Positions 44,325 through 56,514 of a stretch of DNA of 64,000 nt are shown here, piece after piece. The stretch's first letter is position 1, and each line of letters opens with the position of its first letter. Source of the stretch: Charina bottae (taxonomy: Eukaryota > Chordata > Lepidosauria > Squamata > Charinaidae); NCBI GenBank assembly GCA_023362775.1, contig JALMGJ010000006.1, positions 56,689,001 through 56,753,000 of the forward strand. The letters run 5' to 3'. The notes beneath the pieces were generated by a model. It was not told the DNA's origin. It did not search any database and saw only the letters and a list, made by a program, of their open reading frames with translations. A program made the position numbers and the translations under genes.

Positions 44325-44465
44325 AAAGCAACTGGCCCAAGGTCACCCAGCTGGCTTTATGTCTAAGAGAACTAGAACTCATGGTCTCCTGGTTTCTAGC
44401 CTGATGCCTTAACCATTACACCAAACTAGCGTATGTATGTATGTATGTATGTATGTCTGCATGTA
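44325..44465 (-). mobile_element. tRNA SINE head fragment plus (GTAT)n
   Basis: Minus-strand copy of the GAGAGCC-head SINE, from GGTCACCCAGCTGGCTTTAT to ACCATTACACCAAACTAGC (44430), followed by (GTAT)n at 44431-44465. Confidence 0.7.
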
Positions 44466-45349
44466 TGTAAAAGTGATACCCACTAAACTGTCTAGAAGCC
44501 AAAAAATCTTACTATGAAGCAAGAAGCATTTCTCTTGCAAGATAGTGTTTGACTTCTGCACAGACACATTTTCAAATTAATACTGAGAACTAAGACAACA
44601 GAATCATTCAATTACTTATTGTTAATAAAGCCCTTTCAAAAATCTCTATAACAGAAGACAAATTCATCAAATTTGATTGTCATTAGTTATGTTAATAATT
44701 AACTAATAGACTATCCTTATTTGTACAAGTGTCATTTAGGATAGAAATAAATATATTGAATATGGATGTTTAAAATGTTTATCAGATAACACATACCTAT
44801 GTGTACACATTCTTAATTATTATTCTTCCCTCTTTTATTTGTTTTGATTTAGTTTTCTTTTTAACTTTTTTCTTTTGAGTGTTTGTTTTCATTTTTCAAC
44901 AACAACAATAATAAAGTTAGAAATGGAACAGTTACATGAAAGAGTTCCAACTATAATCACTTGTTCATACCTCAACTCTATTTTTATATACTATATAAGC
45001 CACATTTCAACCCTAAGAATCTACACAGTTGTTACTGGAAAATCATGACAAATTATAAAGCACCATAAAATACAATTACAGTATAAGCAAATAGCAATAC
45101 AGTTTCTTTGGCACAGATTTTATATTTTGAAAGCCTGAGGGAATGTGAATGCACCTTGACATCAACTAACTACAACCCAACTTTTGCTACCCAAAAAACA
45201 ACTCTATAGGCATTATTTTGTTATGAGAAGGCAAGATATGTGATTTATTTGGCCAGGGGATCCAGTAAAGTGGGTATGGAGCCTGCCAAGTGGCTGTATT
45301 GCTAGGGAAACTGAATGCGCTCTCCTGCAGATTATGGGGGGGAGGGGGA
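44466..45349. other. No recognisable feature
   Basis: AT-rich intron. CTTTGGCACAGATTTTATATT at about 45110 also occurs at 39378 in the L1-like relic, so an L1 scrap may lie here. Confidence 0.4.
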
Positions 45350-45522
45350 TGGTTTTTAAAGTTTATAATTTTTTTTAATGATTTATGTTATGGTTTGGGT
45401 TATTTTGTGGCATTGTTTTTGCATTTTTTTAACTATGTATGCCACTCAGAGTCATGAGCGGCATACAAAGTTGGTATGTGAGATGAGTGGCTATATAAAT
45501 TTACCAAATAAATAAAAAATCA
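45350..45522 (+). mobile_element. L2-type 3' end fragment
   Basis: TATGCCACTCAGAGTCATGA ... GTGGCTATATAAATTTACCA AATAAATAAA is the L2/SINE tail hairpin region in diverged form. Confidence 0.55.
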
Positions 45523-45697
45523 CCATCCATGACAACCATGCGTACAGCAAAATATAGGTGTTAAACTACTATGGGTTGCAATCTATACACAGGGTTCAAA
45601 CTATTTCCTACAGTGGACTGCTTCCCATGTATCAAATTATAGGAAAAGAAAAGGGTGGTATCATAATATAATTTCCACTAAAAAGGCACAGGTCCAA

Positions 45698-46029
45698 AAA
45701 GGTAAAGGTAAAGGTTCCCCCCGCACATTTGTGCAGTCGTGTCCGACTCTAGGGGCCGGTGCTCATCTCCATTTGTTAGCCGAAGAGCCAGCGTTGTCCG
45801 AAGACACTTCCATGGTCATGTGGCCGCATGACACACACGGAACGCTGTTACCTACCCACCAAAGTGGTACCTATTAATCTACTTGCATTTGCATGCTTTC
45901 GAATTGCTAGGTTGGCAAGAGCTGGAGCTAGTGCGGGAGCTCACTCCGCACGCAGGGCTAGGGATTCGAACCTCCGAGCTTGCAACCTTCCGATCGACAA
46001 GCCTGGCGTCTTAACCTCTGAGCCACTAA
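45698..46029 (-). mobile_element. Sauria SINE, near full length
   Basis: The minus strand runs from a tRNA-like head (ending about 46029; GAGGTTAAGACGCCAGGC, B box GGTTCGAATCC) through the conserved body to TTTACCTTTACC at 45701. It is well preserved, one of the younger copies. Confidence 0.9.
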
Positions 46030-46840
46030 GCAAATTGTGTTTTCCATATAAAGCATACAGTTCATACTGTAGCTACATTTTATATTCATAAAAAGAAAAA
46101 AGCAACGATTCTCAGGCCTTTTTCCAGGGATGGTGTCAGTAAATGTACCAATCCTTCTTTTCTTTTAAGAAAGATGCCGTGAGATAATCCAAACATAATT
46201 GGCTTTATTTTGTTGTAACCTTTTATATCTAATGCTTCTTTTATTATCTTATTTTATAATTTCACTATTTTATTGTTTTATTATTATATTTTATTGTATT
46301 TTATTGCATTGCTATGTTGTGACCTGTGGTTACAACAATAAACTTCACTTACTTACAGTAATTGTGCAGTGTAATTGCACCAGAGTTGCAGTAATACAAG
46401 ATTTAAATGTCTGAATGTTTTTGGCAAATATTTATTTAGTCATAAATGCCACTTCGGGAAACACAGCTCTTTATAAATCTCTGCAGCCAAAATTTGCCAT
46501 TGTTGGAGCATATTTGGAAAGCATATGGACAATTAATCACCTTGAAGAAATTTCTCTAAAATAGAACCATAATGTTGCTGAAAGATCTACGACAGCTTTC
46601 TAGAAGCTGGTTCTATGCTTTGCAAAAACTATGCTGACCAGGAATTCTGGGAATTGTAGCCACTAGTGCCACCACAACCAAGTGTGCAAGCTGTGCACAG
46701 CACAAGAGTGCCACATGTGGGGGGAGCACATTCTGCAAGTTTTAAAAAACTGCAAAAGCCCCACAGCACCTTTATATAGCGACTTTATATAGACTGTCCA
46801 AGAAAGAGATACAATGTTTTGAATATTTAAAAAAGTGTCA
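46030..46840. other. TMEM117 first intron, nothing recognised
   Basis: AT-rich. AATTCTGGGAATTGTAGCC at about 46640 is a scrap of a MITE palindrome. Confidence 0.4.
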
Positions 46841-46932
46841 GCTAACAAACGGAGATGAGCACCAGCCCCTAGAGTGGGACACAACTGCACAAATGTGCGG
46901 GGCGAACCTTTACCTTTTTTTTTTTTTTTTTT
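46841..46932 (+). mobile_element. Sauria SINE, 3' tail only
   Basis: Starts GCTAACAAACGGAGATGAGC and ends ACCTTTACC followed by a T-run of about 16. Confidence 0.85.
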
Positions 46933-47484
46933 GTGGGGGCAGTAGGTGGAATTTTGTACAAGCACACCTTGTATGCCAACATAGGCCCTGACAGCCACAA
47001 CCCATCTGAAGAGCACAATGTTCAGGAAGCTATATCATTATTATGGATAACTTTGATGTTAGATCAACAGAATTACCTCACGTGGTGTTTGTATGAATGT
47101 CTGAAAGAGCGAAATCATTAAAAGAGAAAAGGTTTTGAAGCATCAGGACAGCCCTACTTTGAAACCTTTACTCAGCAGACAAAAACTCCTATTACTAACA
47201 TGAGTCTTTTCACCCATTTCAATAAAGTACTGTAATTTCTCAGAAGGATTATAGGCCCCAATATAATGAGGCAGAATATGAACTATGTAGGATCTTTAGA
47301 TAGTTTACTTCATGCCCTTTACTGTTAAAAAAAGTGTAAGGTAGAACAATATTATACCTTTATCGCAAATGAGTAACTAACATAATTTCTAATGTCAGAT
47401 TTGAACAGAGTAACCGAAGGCAGCTTCTTAAGCATTATGAAATTTAATTTCTGTTCCTATTGCAACTCTACTGCTATACAAAAC
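46933..47484. other. No recognisable feature
   Basis: Intron sequence. Confidence 0.4.
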
Positions 47485-47498
47485 CATACACAAAACTG

Positions 47499-47668
47499 TA
47501 GCTTGAATCATGTCAACTGGATTTCTATTTTCTCAGTGGAAACGTTTCGCTCCTTATCCAAGGATAATTATCCAAGGAGCGAAACGTTTCCACTGAGAAA
47601 ATAGAAATCCAGTTGACATGATTCAAGCTACAGACAATTCCACCTGGATGACTGAGAACCTTCATAGA
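47499..47668. mobile_element. Miniature Penelope palindrome (inverted terminal regions only)
   Basis: A left arm (TAGCTTGAATCATGTCAACT... minus orientation) and a right arm meet near 47566-47571 with no coding DNA between. Each arm is about 68 bp of the Penelope 3' end. The right arm again has the extra 48 nt ending CTTCATAGACA. It is flanked by CATACACAAAACTG (47485-47498 and 47669-47682). The architecture equals the 2.6-kb composite at 32751-35338. The inversion point lies in stem II of the hammerhead-like motif. Confidence 0.9.
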
Positions 47669-47683
47669 CATACACAAAACTGT

Positions 47684-48239
47684 TGGAGCTCACACTCAGC
47701 ATACAATACACAAGCAAGCACTCCTGCAAAGGCATTTTAAAATGGAAGAAATAGCAAAGTTGTTCATTGAAAATCCAAACCTTCTATTAACAACAACAAC
47801 AAAAAAAAAGGGGGGGGGGTTAATAGTGAAAGATTAAGTAACAAGAATTTACCACACCTTAGCCTAGCAGCCTAGTGTTCATTCTAGATCATGCAGGGTA
47901 AGAATAAGGTGCCACCAAAAACGAAGAGGTGACAAGTGCCATTCTACCACAGCCAGCGCATAAATAGCTGAGATGATAAGGGAATGGAGGGTACTGCAAG
48001 CTTTCTGTCTGAGCCCCTCAATTTGGAGGGCTTAAAAAAAATAGGAGCCAAAGAAATGTTGAAAGGATTAAAAGTATTCCTACGCATTTATTTCCAGCTA
48101 TAATCTCGAGGAATTCAGCATCCCCTTATATAACAATGTAAGCTAGTAACTTTAAAAGGCATAATTGCTCTCCACAAGGCCAAAAGAACGGGTCTTCGAA
48201 AATGATGTAAGGAGGTATAAGAGCCTCTTTCTGCCTTCC
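47684..48239. other. No recognisable feature
   Basis: Short A-run and G-run near 47800-47818. Otherwise nothing. Confidence 0.4.
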
Positions 48240-49120
48240 AACTATCCTATGCTAGAACACGTGTCATTCTCCGCATTTTTCCTGGGTGCGGAGCACAGAC
48301 GAGCTAGCCAAAGCCAGGGGCCATTTCCTTGGATACGAAGGAGGTACCTCCCCGCTTACATATCCCCGGGATTAATTCCACCAGGCGGCAGTTTTCAGCC
48401 CTGGAATTCAGGCGTGAGCATGTGCAGAGCGCCTTTCTCTCAGCACCGGCTATTCGCGCTGGTCTCCCAAACCTCTTACCCGACTTAGAGGACGCAACTC
48501 CCCGGCACTCTGAACTGATACGAGTGCTGCCTTTCAAAAAAAGAAAAGCCAAGTCACGGCGGGAAATCAAACAAGGCCAAACCGCGTGCACGCGCCTGGC
48601 TGGGGCTGCAGTTGGCGGCGGCGGCGGCGGCGGCGGCAGCGTTCTTTGCGGACACGACGTATTTTACTCACCGAGCCGGCAAACGCGTTTTGTTCTCGGA
48701 CTGAGACGGACCCTCCTTGGCTGTCTGTATCAGGCAAGAGTTTGCCGCGACACAGAAAGCAGCTCCCACCTCTTCTGAATATAACATTAACCCTGAGTAG
48801 CCCACGCTCTTTTCTAAGCCCCCGAGTGGCGTGAGAGGCCTTAGCGGGTTTTCCCTCCTTGCATCTCCCGGACCCGGCCGCGCTTCCTTGTCGAGGAGGA
48901 AAAGGACGAGAAGGAGCTGCGCCAAGGCCGGCTACGACTGCAATCAAGAGCTCCCGCAGCCAAATGCTGCTCCTTTCTCTTTTCCAGGCCTCAATGCAAG
49001 TAACTAATTCCGGGGAGGGAACTCTGAAAGGAGGTACAATGTTGATGTCCGGGGACGAGAGAAATACAGTAGGAGATCTCGGCTCCATAGCCAGAGAACC
49101 GATCTGGGCTTACAATCGCC
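48240..49120. promoter_or_regulatory. CpG island, probable TMEM117 promoter
   Basis: GC-rich and full of CpG (for example CGTGCACGCGCCTGGC, CGGACCCGGCCGCGCTTCC), unlike the AT-rich surroundings. It lies 5 kb upstream of the first coding exon on the minus strand, where the untranslated first exon is expected. A (GGC)n run occurs at 48613-48639. Several overlapping ORFs on both strands are products of GC content. Confidence 0.75.
48672..48960 (-). other. TMEM117: Candidate TMEM117 untranslated exon 1
   Basis: The minus strand shows a strong donor, CTCG|GTGAGTAA, with the exon ending at 48672. A second possible donor, GG|GTAAGAGG, ends at 48480. The 5' limit (about 48.9-49.0 kb) is a guess, as no TATA box is evident, as usual for CpG promoters. 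No in-frame coding continuation to 43393 is needed. Confidence 0.4.
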
Positions 49121-49249
49121 AGATACAGATTTTCCAAGATCGCCTTTCTCCTCTTCCTGCAGGCCGAATTGTTTACTTTGGTCTCTTGCACCTCCCGATC
49201 TCGGAAACCCACGCATCATTCCCACGTTGAATTTTCAGGCAAGGAACTG

Positions 49250-51235
49250 AATGCCTGGAATAATAGTCGCCCTTTAATCACATGAGAGCCCTGTGAGGTA
49301 GGACAACGCATAATAACTGGGCCAACATCATTCGGGGAGCTTCATAGATAAGGGAGGATGTGAATTTCAGACCTTTCTCCACTACAAAGTGTAGGATTCC
49401 CCACCCATCCTGGCATAGGCACCAAACAACTTTGCCATAACATTTGCTGCCAAGCAGTTCCATTCTGCCTCGATGGCATCTGTTTCTAGCCTTGGCTGAG
49501 TGGGGTTGGCCACACTTTTGAGTGTCCCACTCATGGGCAGAGTGGCTGGCTTTCTCCTGTGGCCCTGCTGCGCTCTGGTCTCAGCAGAACCCGTGGTCGG
49601 TCAGGATACTGCAGCAGGAGTAGGGTGGGCTTCACTTCAGACTCAGTCCACATCATATATTTTATTCTATTAATTTACTTATAAAGACCACCAGGACCTG
49701 ATCAGTTTCATCCTATATTATATTGGGACTCATCAGAGGTTTGTGGTCTTGATATAGGACCTTGATATATGGTCATGTACTGCCTCCTGTTGGTCAAGGT
49801 ATATGTCACACACACACAAATATACACTGTAAAACTAGAGAATTCCTGCTCCTTCCAAGGGAGGGAATAGAAATCATGTAAAATCTCATACATGGGGACA
49901 TGATTTAATGTAACATCTATACCCCTCTCTGAGAGCTTAAGGGAAGGTGGACTGTGAACCATTCTGATAGATTCTGGTAATGTGTAACATTTTACTGTTG
50001 CATTCAGTTCAATTTTATTGTGAACCACCAAGAAACAGGAGGAAGCAGGATACAAATTAATGTATGAAAAAAATAAAAAACAAATATCAAAATTGCAAAT
50101 GTACTTACTCCTCCCAACATGTTAGCAACCTCTGGCCTTAGTCAGAGTCTATCTGTATAAGGGAAAGCAGTTCTTCCTGATTATCATATACGCCATGTGA
50201 TTTTTTAACATCTAAATTAAACAATACACTTCAAAGTAAATCTGAACACAGTTGAACTACTTCTGAGTAAACAAAATTAGGATTACACTGATGTGACAAA
50301 CTTTTTTTGAAGTTGAAGGGGTTTTTTTGGCAGTTTAAGGGGGAAAAACTTTGTCAATTCTCAGTTCCACAAAACACTAGGCTTCAGTTTAAATTAACCA
50401 TTTCTCCTCTTGTCTTGCTATCTCCCTGCTCTTACCTGAACTATACCACTGTAATAATACTTGGCACCTTCAACACCTTCAATTATTCAAAGTTATATGG
50501 CTGAGGCTGAGGGAAGGAGAGATTGCCAAAACCTAGCTACTGAATTAATGCCTGAGTTGATATTTAATCCTAGGAGCTTTACATCATAGAGTTATTTGTA
50601 GCTCAAGTCATTTCCACACTAGTGACTTACAGGATCTTCAGAGCATCATCAGGTCATTGCTGAAGTAATATAAAGCCTGTCCACATTACTGTTATTTGGG
50701 CACAAAGATGGTTGGATTACTCTAGAAGACACTATAAATCATTCACGTGGAAATGACCTCAGTGATGAAATGTCCATGTGGAGCATAAAAAAAAAGCCTT
50801 TCACTTTCCTATTATTTACCTTTAGCAAACAGAATCCTTGTAAAAGGTTCACAACTGAAGATAGAAGAAGATATCAGGTATGTCCTTCTAGAACTTTATA
50901 CTGCATCCTACTTTTATTGCTAGAGTTTTCTCTGTTGAATTGTCTGTTCAATTATGCCACAATCAGAAATTTACAGAAGAGAGTAAATTGCTGCCCAATA
51001 ACTCTAGGATACACTGATCTCTTCAGGAAAGACAATTCCATAATATACATGCATGATTTATTTAAACACACACTGCAGAATTTATTTAGCAAAGAATATT
51101 TTGGTACTTGAGGGATTAATAAAAGCATTATTATTGGTTAGAGTTTCATGGACAGCATTGTTCCTTATTTAATATACGAAGTATCAATGTATGTTGTAAT
51201 TCAACATATAAAGTGGGAGAATTTGCTGGCATCCT
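49250..51235. other. No gene recognised upstream of TMEM117
   Basis: Two kilobases of mixed sequence without recognised repeats or exons. In other vertebrates the next gene upstream is TWF1, which was not seen here. Confidence 0.45.
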
Positions 51236-51536
51236 GTCAGGGGTCGCCTCCGGAGCGAAGAAGACCTTGTGAATGGCGGCGGAGACGGAGACGACGGATC
51301 CCGAACAGCAACATCCAGGACGTCAGCAGCCGACTCTGAAGCAAGGTATTCTGGGACATGTAGTCCAATACCCATGGAAAAAGAGTCGGTCCCCTTACCC
51401 CTTCCCTGAGCGCGCGGTAAAAACGTTAATATATGAATGTATGTATAAATATATGAATTGCAATGTTGTAAGCCGCCTAGAGTCCTCCGATAGGGAGGGG
51501 ATAGGCGGGGTATAAATACGATAAATAAATAAATAA

Positions 51537-51572
<36 letters not shown>
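51236..51572 (+). mobile_element. L2-tailed element with (AAAT)n(TA)n
   Basis: A GC-rich head (GTCGCCTCCGGAGCGAAGAA, GGCGGCGGAGACGGAGACGA) leads to the L2 3' hairpin region TAAGCCGCCTAGAGTCCTCC ... GGCGGGGTATAAATAC and the tail (AAAT)n then (TA)n to 51572. It is either an L2 copy with its 5' UTR fused to its 3' end, or an L2-dependent SINE-like unit. Confidence 0.6.
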
Positions 51573-51575
<3 letters not shown>

Positions 51576-52184
51576 TATATAGAGACATGGTAGTGAAGGA
51601 ATGAGGTCCAATGAAGCTTGACAAATCAATGCATAATAAGGAATAGTCCCCCAATAAATGCAGTTACACAAAGTGTCAAGCCACAAGTGAGATAGATAGA
51701 TGACAGACAGACAGAAAATAATAATAACCAAACAATCATATAACAGTAAAACACTGTAAATGTGATTCAAAATAAAATAGGTCTGTATTTTACTATTTAG
51801 TTTCACTGTAACAATAGCAGTAAATAACAGTAAACTTAAACTTTCCACCATTGTATTTCACAATGCATTTTCTGAAATCAGATCAACTGTACTCTCCTGA
51901 TTAGAAACTGGCCTATTTATCATCTGCAGAATACACTACAGAACTCTTGTTCAATAGTGTTATATGTCTCATTATATTAGAATATGAACATGGCTGCATG
52001 TGTGTGTATATATATAAACACATTAGGCATCTGATGAATTGAACTGTAACTTATGAAAGCTTATGCCATACGATGCTACAGCAGTATTTCTTTTTGCTGC
52101 AACAAATTAATATGGTACCATTCTGGAAATACAAATAAAGTAGTAACCAGAAGGTATAATAATGTTTTGCTTTCTCATTAGATC
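51573..52184. other. No recognisable feature
   Basis: AT-rich. A short GATAGATA/GACAGACA stretch lies at about 51690-51712. Confidence 0.4.
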
Positions 52185-52196
52185 TTTATAAGGGCC

Positions 52197-52849
52197 GGAC
52201 TTCCGGTGGGAAATGGCAGAATGACCAGCTGTGCCCGCAAGATACGCGGGCACAACTGGCATCGTGGCAGTTTTTTCGGGCTCAGGCTGGTTTCTCCTGA
52301 AGCCTAGAGCATTTTTCCGGATCAGGGAAAACACTTGGAATTGACCCATTCGTCCTCCGGATGGCGAGTTGCAGCCAGGAGATTGTAAACAGCATTCGCG
52401 ATTGACGGGTAAGACTCCGCCAGGAGGCTGGGAAGACATCATTTCCGAGCCGCACTGCAGCCTTAAAGGGACATTAAGTCCAGCCACCCCATTTCTAAAG
52501 CACCCAATTTATTTATTTTTAAGCATGCGTACCCTAAGAGAGGCTTTCTACATTAAGGAGAAACAATCTCTCTTGGTGCTTATTGTTATTTTTGTGATTT
52601 ATTTTTTTTAAAGCTTTGGATTTTGCTTTCCATCCAATACTAAGGAGGGTTGAGAGTATGTTATCGTCTCCCTGTTATTATTTTTGTGCTAATTTTGAAG
52701 ATTTTAGCATTTTTCCTACACGTTGAATCTGCCGTACTGAACTTTCACTTTCCTGCCGCTACTTTCTCTGGGAACTGTCTGTTATCTTATCTTAACTCAG
52801 TTCGGAAATTTTCCATTACCTTTTATTCTGCCGGTTAAGTATCTAGGGG

Positions 52850-52891
<42 letters not shown>

Positions 52892-53534
52892 TTTATTTTT
52901 CAAATTTATTCCCCGCCCATCTCCCATGCAAGGGATGTAAATGTCTTGGTTTATTTTGAAGTGGGTTAAGGGACTAAAAATATCTGGATGGTTTCTTGGC
53001 TTTGAATGATTTTACTTATTGTTAATGACTGGGATTATGATTATTAAGGTTTTTTCTTATTCATGTTTTTTGTATTCATGTTTTTTGTATTATTAACTAT
53101 AATGGTAGACAATTTACATGCTTTTCTATTTTTGATCTTTATTATAGTAGACAGGAATGTATAGAATAGTGGTAGGAAGGGAATAATTAAGTAATTGTTA
53201 TTTTAGGGGGAAAAGTTGATTAGATGATTTATACTTTTTTTTCTTTTAATATAAAGGGAGGGAGCAATGGTATTTAGTGATTTTTATAATGTGCTAAGGG
53301 GTTGACTTGTAGAAATAATGTGATTTTGGTTTAATATAGAGTAAGGGGTTGATTATGGGAAATTGCTGTATATCCTTGATATTTAAAGTTGGAAGTCACT
53401 TCTTTCTGTAATCTATCTAAAAAAAATTCTCTTGTGTTTTCATACTTTTTTAGTTCTTTTTTTGTAGTTTTTTGTTTTTCTGTATCTTTCATCTTTTTTT
53501 GAAACTTAATAAAATTCTTTTTAAAAAAAATATT
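52197..53534 (+). mobile_element. ORF-less L1-like non-LTR element with target duplication
   Basis: Flanked by 12-bp direct repeats TTTATAAGGGCC (52185-52196 and 53535-53546). The 5' end GGACTTCCGGTGGGAAATGG looks like an L1 5' UTR (CpG-rich for 350 bp), and the 3' end is ...CTTAATAAAATTCTTTTT plus an A-run. Nothing coding for ORF1 or ORF2 lies between, only T-rich sequence and a (GA)n run at 52852-52888. It was probably mobilised by L1 in trans after a large internal deletion. Confidence 0.72.
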
Positions 53535-53549
53535 TTTATAAGGGCCATG

Positions 53550-54842
53550 GAACACTTAAGCCTTTTCCCTTTGGTGGGGAGAGAAAACAACCTGAATCTC
53601 TGAAATTTCTGTTGAGTCTCTGTTGGTGTCTCCATCCTTGTCCTCCTTGATCTCTCAGCAGTTTTTGATACCATGAATCATGGTCTCCTCCTGGACTGCC
53701 TCGGGGGAGGGGGTGGAATGGGCGGCACTTATTTTGCTGGTTCTCCTTCCTCCAAGACTAGTTCCAGTTGGTGTTGACAGCAGGGGAGAGCCTAGCCTTA
53801 GGCCCAATTTTAGGGTGCCACAAGGTTGGACTCTCTCCCCATTCCTATTTAACATCTACACAAAGCCACTGAATGAGGCCATTCTCATCAGTATACTGAA
53901 ATACTCAGTTATATATTTCTGTCCTCGCCACTCGCGTGATGCTGTTCTTTCTCAGTGCCTAGAAGTTGTGAGGGTCTGGATGGGAAGCACAGGCACCAAC
54001 TCAATCCTAGCAAGATGGGGTAGCTATGGGTTTTAGTTGCCCCCAAATTTGGAGAGTTTCCATTGTTAACTCTGGATGGGATGCTATTCTCTCAGACCAA
54101 GTTGGTCTGGAATCGGGGTTTTTTCCTAGATTAATAGCTCCTGCTCAAGCTGATGGCAGCCATGGCCAAGAACATATTTGCCCAAATCTCTCTTGTGCAC
54201 CAGTTACTCCCGTTTCTGAATTGGGAAGCTCATGCCTTAGTCACTTCCCACTTGGACTATTGCAATATGCTGCACATGAGGTTGCCATTGAGTAGCGTTT
54301 GGAGTCTTCTGCTGATCCAGAATGTGGTGGCTCAGTCAGTTTTAGATGCACCACGGTTATGTCCATGTAATACCACTGCTACATGAGCTGCTCTGGGTTC
54401 CAAGCAGGTTTCCAGGTGCAATTCATGGTGCTGGCTAAAAGCCCTACCTGGCATTGGGCCATGATATTTGTGGCAATGCCTGTTTCTGGTGGTTTCTGCC
54501 TGTCCAATCAGATTCTAGCAGAGTGAGCAGGCTCCAGCTGTCATCTTATGAATCTAAGTCTTCTCTGTTGCAGCACCTGCCCTGTAAACCTGTTTCTCTG
54601 AGGTTAGGATGGCCCCAACCCTATTGGCCTTTTGGTAGACCTTAAAAGCCCTCTTCCCTCAGGCTTCACAGTTAAGATGTTAGTTAGCATCTTGGTTTGT
54701 GCTTTTTCCCTGTGTTGGCTGTGTTTATTTTTTATCTGACATCTCTTTATTTTTTCCTATTATGCTTATACATAGCTTTCTGTTTATATGCTTCTTTCTA
54801 CCCAGAGTTATTTGATTAAGATGGGTGGCCATTTAAATTTGT
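53550..54842 (+). mobile_element. L2 LINE, decayed
   Basis: RT pieces in order: LSAVFDTMNHGLLLDCL-like (53660-53700), RVPQGWTLSPFLFNIYTKPL (53810-53870), a degraded YADD region, then ALVTSHLDYCNMLHMRLPL (54234-54294) and LLLIQNVVAQSVLD. The 3' end has CCCAGAGTTATTTGATTAAG. It is more diverged than the copy at 4010-5618, with many frame shifts. Confidence 0.8.
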
Positions 54843-54905
54843 TACATACACATACATACTGTACATACTGTAACATACATACATACATACATACATACAT
54901 ACATC
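54843..54905. repeat. (CATA)n microsatellite
   Basis: About nine CATA units after an irregular ACATACTGTA stretch, at the L2 3' end. Confidence 0.92.
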
Positions 54906-55469
54906 TAGTTTCTCTATCCCAAAATCTCATAATGTGAATCTGCTAGGCTAAGCAGTTTTTGTTCCCTACTAAGGAATTTCTGAGAGATCATTTTAGACTA
55001 ACTCCAGATCTATGTAGGATCTATACACTGAAGCTCTTTTATGTGTAAGGCATTGTGATAATGGTAGTTTTCAGCACTTAGTTGCTGATCACTCCAGAGG
55101 CAAGTAACAAAAGATGCAGTACAATAAAACCCGAGCAAGAAGTAACTACTTCATAATTGGGAGAAGTAAGAGGTCCTGAGGAAGCTACATGTTTTTGGTA
55201 ATCAATACCTTTGCTGTTGCTGGCCCCAGTTCCTGTTGAATATGTTTCTTTGTTCTTAGTCGTAACATTCTGCTTAGTCATGCAAGGGTTTGAACCGACA
55301 CTCCATCCCTTCTGCGCAACTGGTATAATTAATTTTTAAAAATTGCTCTATGAGATGCACAGGATGGAATGTCCCCTTTCTTCCATTGTTAAATCACAGT
55401 TTTCTTTTTAATTAATTGCATTAATGTTTCTTATGAGAGAGCTTGACTAAATTTCATAATCCCATACGT
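54906..55469. other. No recognisable feature
   Basis: No repeat or ORF of note. Confidence 0.4.
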
Positions 55470-55592
55470 CAGTGTTTCTCAACCTTGGCAACTTTAAGAT
55501 GAGTGGACTTCAACTCCCAGAATTCCCCAGCTGGGGAATTTGGGGAGTTGAAGTCCACCCCTCTTAAAGTTGCCAAGGTTGAGAAAACACTG
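55470..55592. mobile_element. hAT-type MITE, 123-bp palindrome
   Basis: Left half CAGTGTTTCTCAACCTTGGC... and right half ...GTTGAGAAAACACTG are near-perfect complements around TTCCCCAGCTGGGGAA. Flanks are CCATACGT and CCATAGGC (5 leading bases match). The same family occurs at 9565-9641, and a remnant lies near 21908-21985. Confidence 0.82.
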
Positions 55593-56514
55593 CCATAGGC
55601 AGTTTCATTGAAACCCATTGAAAACTCTGTAACTTGATATTCTGTCACTATAAAAGCAGTGTACACCTATACCTACCAACATCCCACAGGTAAGAGTGAT
55701 ACCATCATTGAAACAGATTATATTCAACAACACATGGAAACCAAGATCGTCCAAAAGGTGCCTTGCAGAAGCAATCTAGGGGAAAAATTTTTTTTTTAAG
55801 GTTGGAGTCATAGGTAATCTGTTTAAGCCATGATGATGTCACATACATCATGGCACATTCTGTAATTTACATCATTTGCATGACCTCACTGTATGTGTGA
55901 TATCACTTGTCCTCCCAACAGATTTCATGTATTCTCTAACTCAGGCAATCTGCGTGGTAACCTCTCATTACATTACGTCTCAATACATTTTTTTAAAAGG
56001 TAGAATTATTTAGTGTTATGCACCTGCAATTAATACACATAAATTTAAATGAGACCTTGCTTGCAGGCTCACAATTGAGTATGCACAATGCTGATACAAA
56101 GGGGTAAATAATAGGGAGGGAAAGCAAACCATTACAGGTACCAGTTTCTGAAGTTGTGTCAGCCTTGTTCAGGCACACAACTGCACATTCCTGAGAGAGT
56201 AAGGTAACATGCTAGCTCCAGTTTCCCTGTTGCCTGGCAACCTCTGTTTGACTGCTAGCAGGAACTGTATATACGATTCTCCATGCAATACAGAACTTTG
56301 TTTTTTCAGCGTTCAAATCATGCAGGGAGCTGGCCCAGGTGCAGCACTCTTGAGCACATGGAGCATAATAAACTAACAAGCAGAACAGAGGCTGCATGGG
56401 TTAGTGTTTACTTTCCTTCAAGCCATTTTAGCCTGATCAGAACAGAGCTAAAATCTTAGCAGTATCATTTAATCTGGAAAGATACACAGTATGAGCCTTC
56501 CCATCTTTCAGTAC
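55593..56514. other. No recognisable feature
   Basis: Short chance ORFs only. Confidence 0.4.

Noticed and set aside
48165..49230. Multiple ORFs of 70-170 codons in the CpG island
   Set aside because: GC-rich DNA has few stops. There are no domains, and poly-Arg and poly-Gly arise from (GGC)n. Treated as promoter and untranslated exon.
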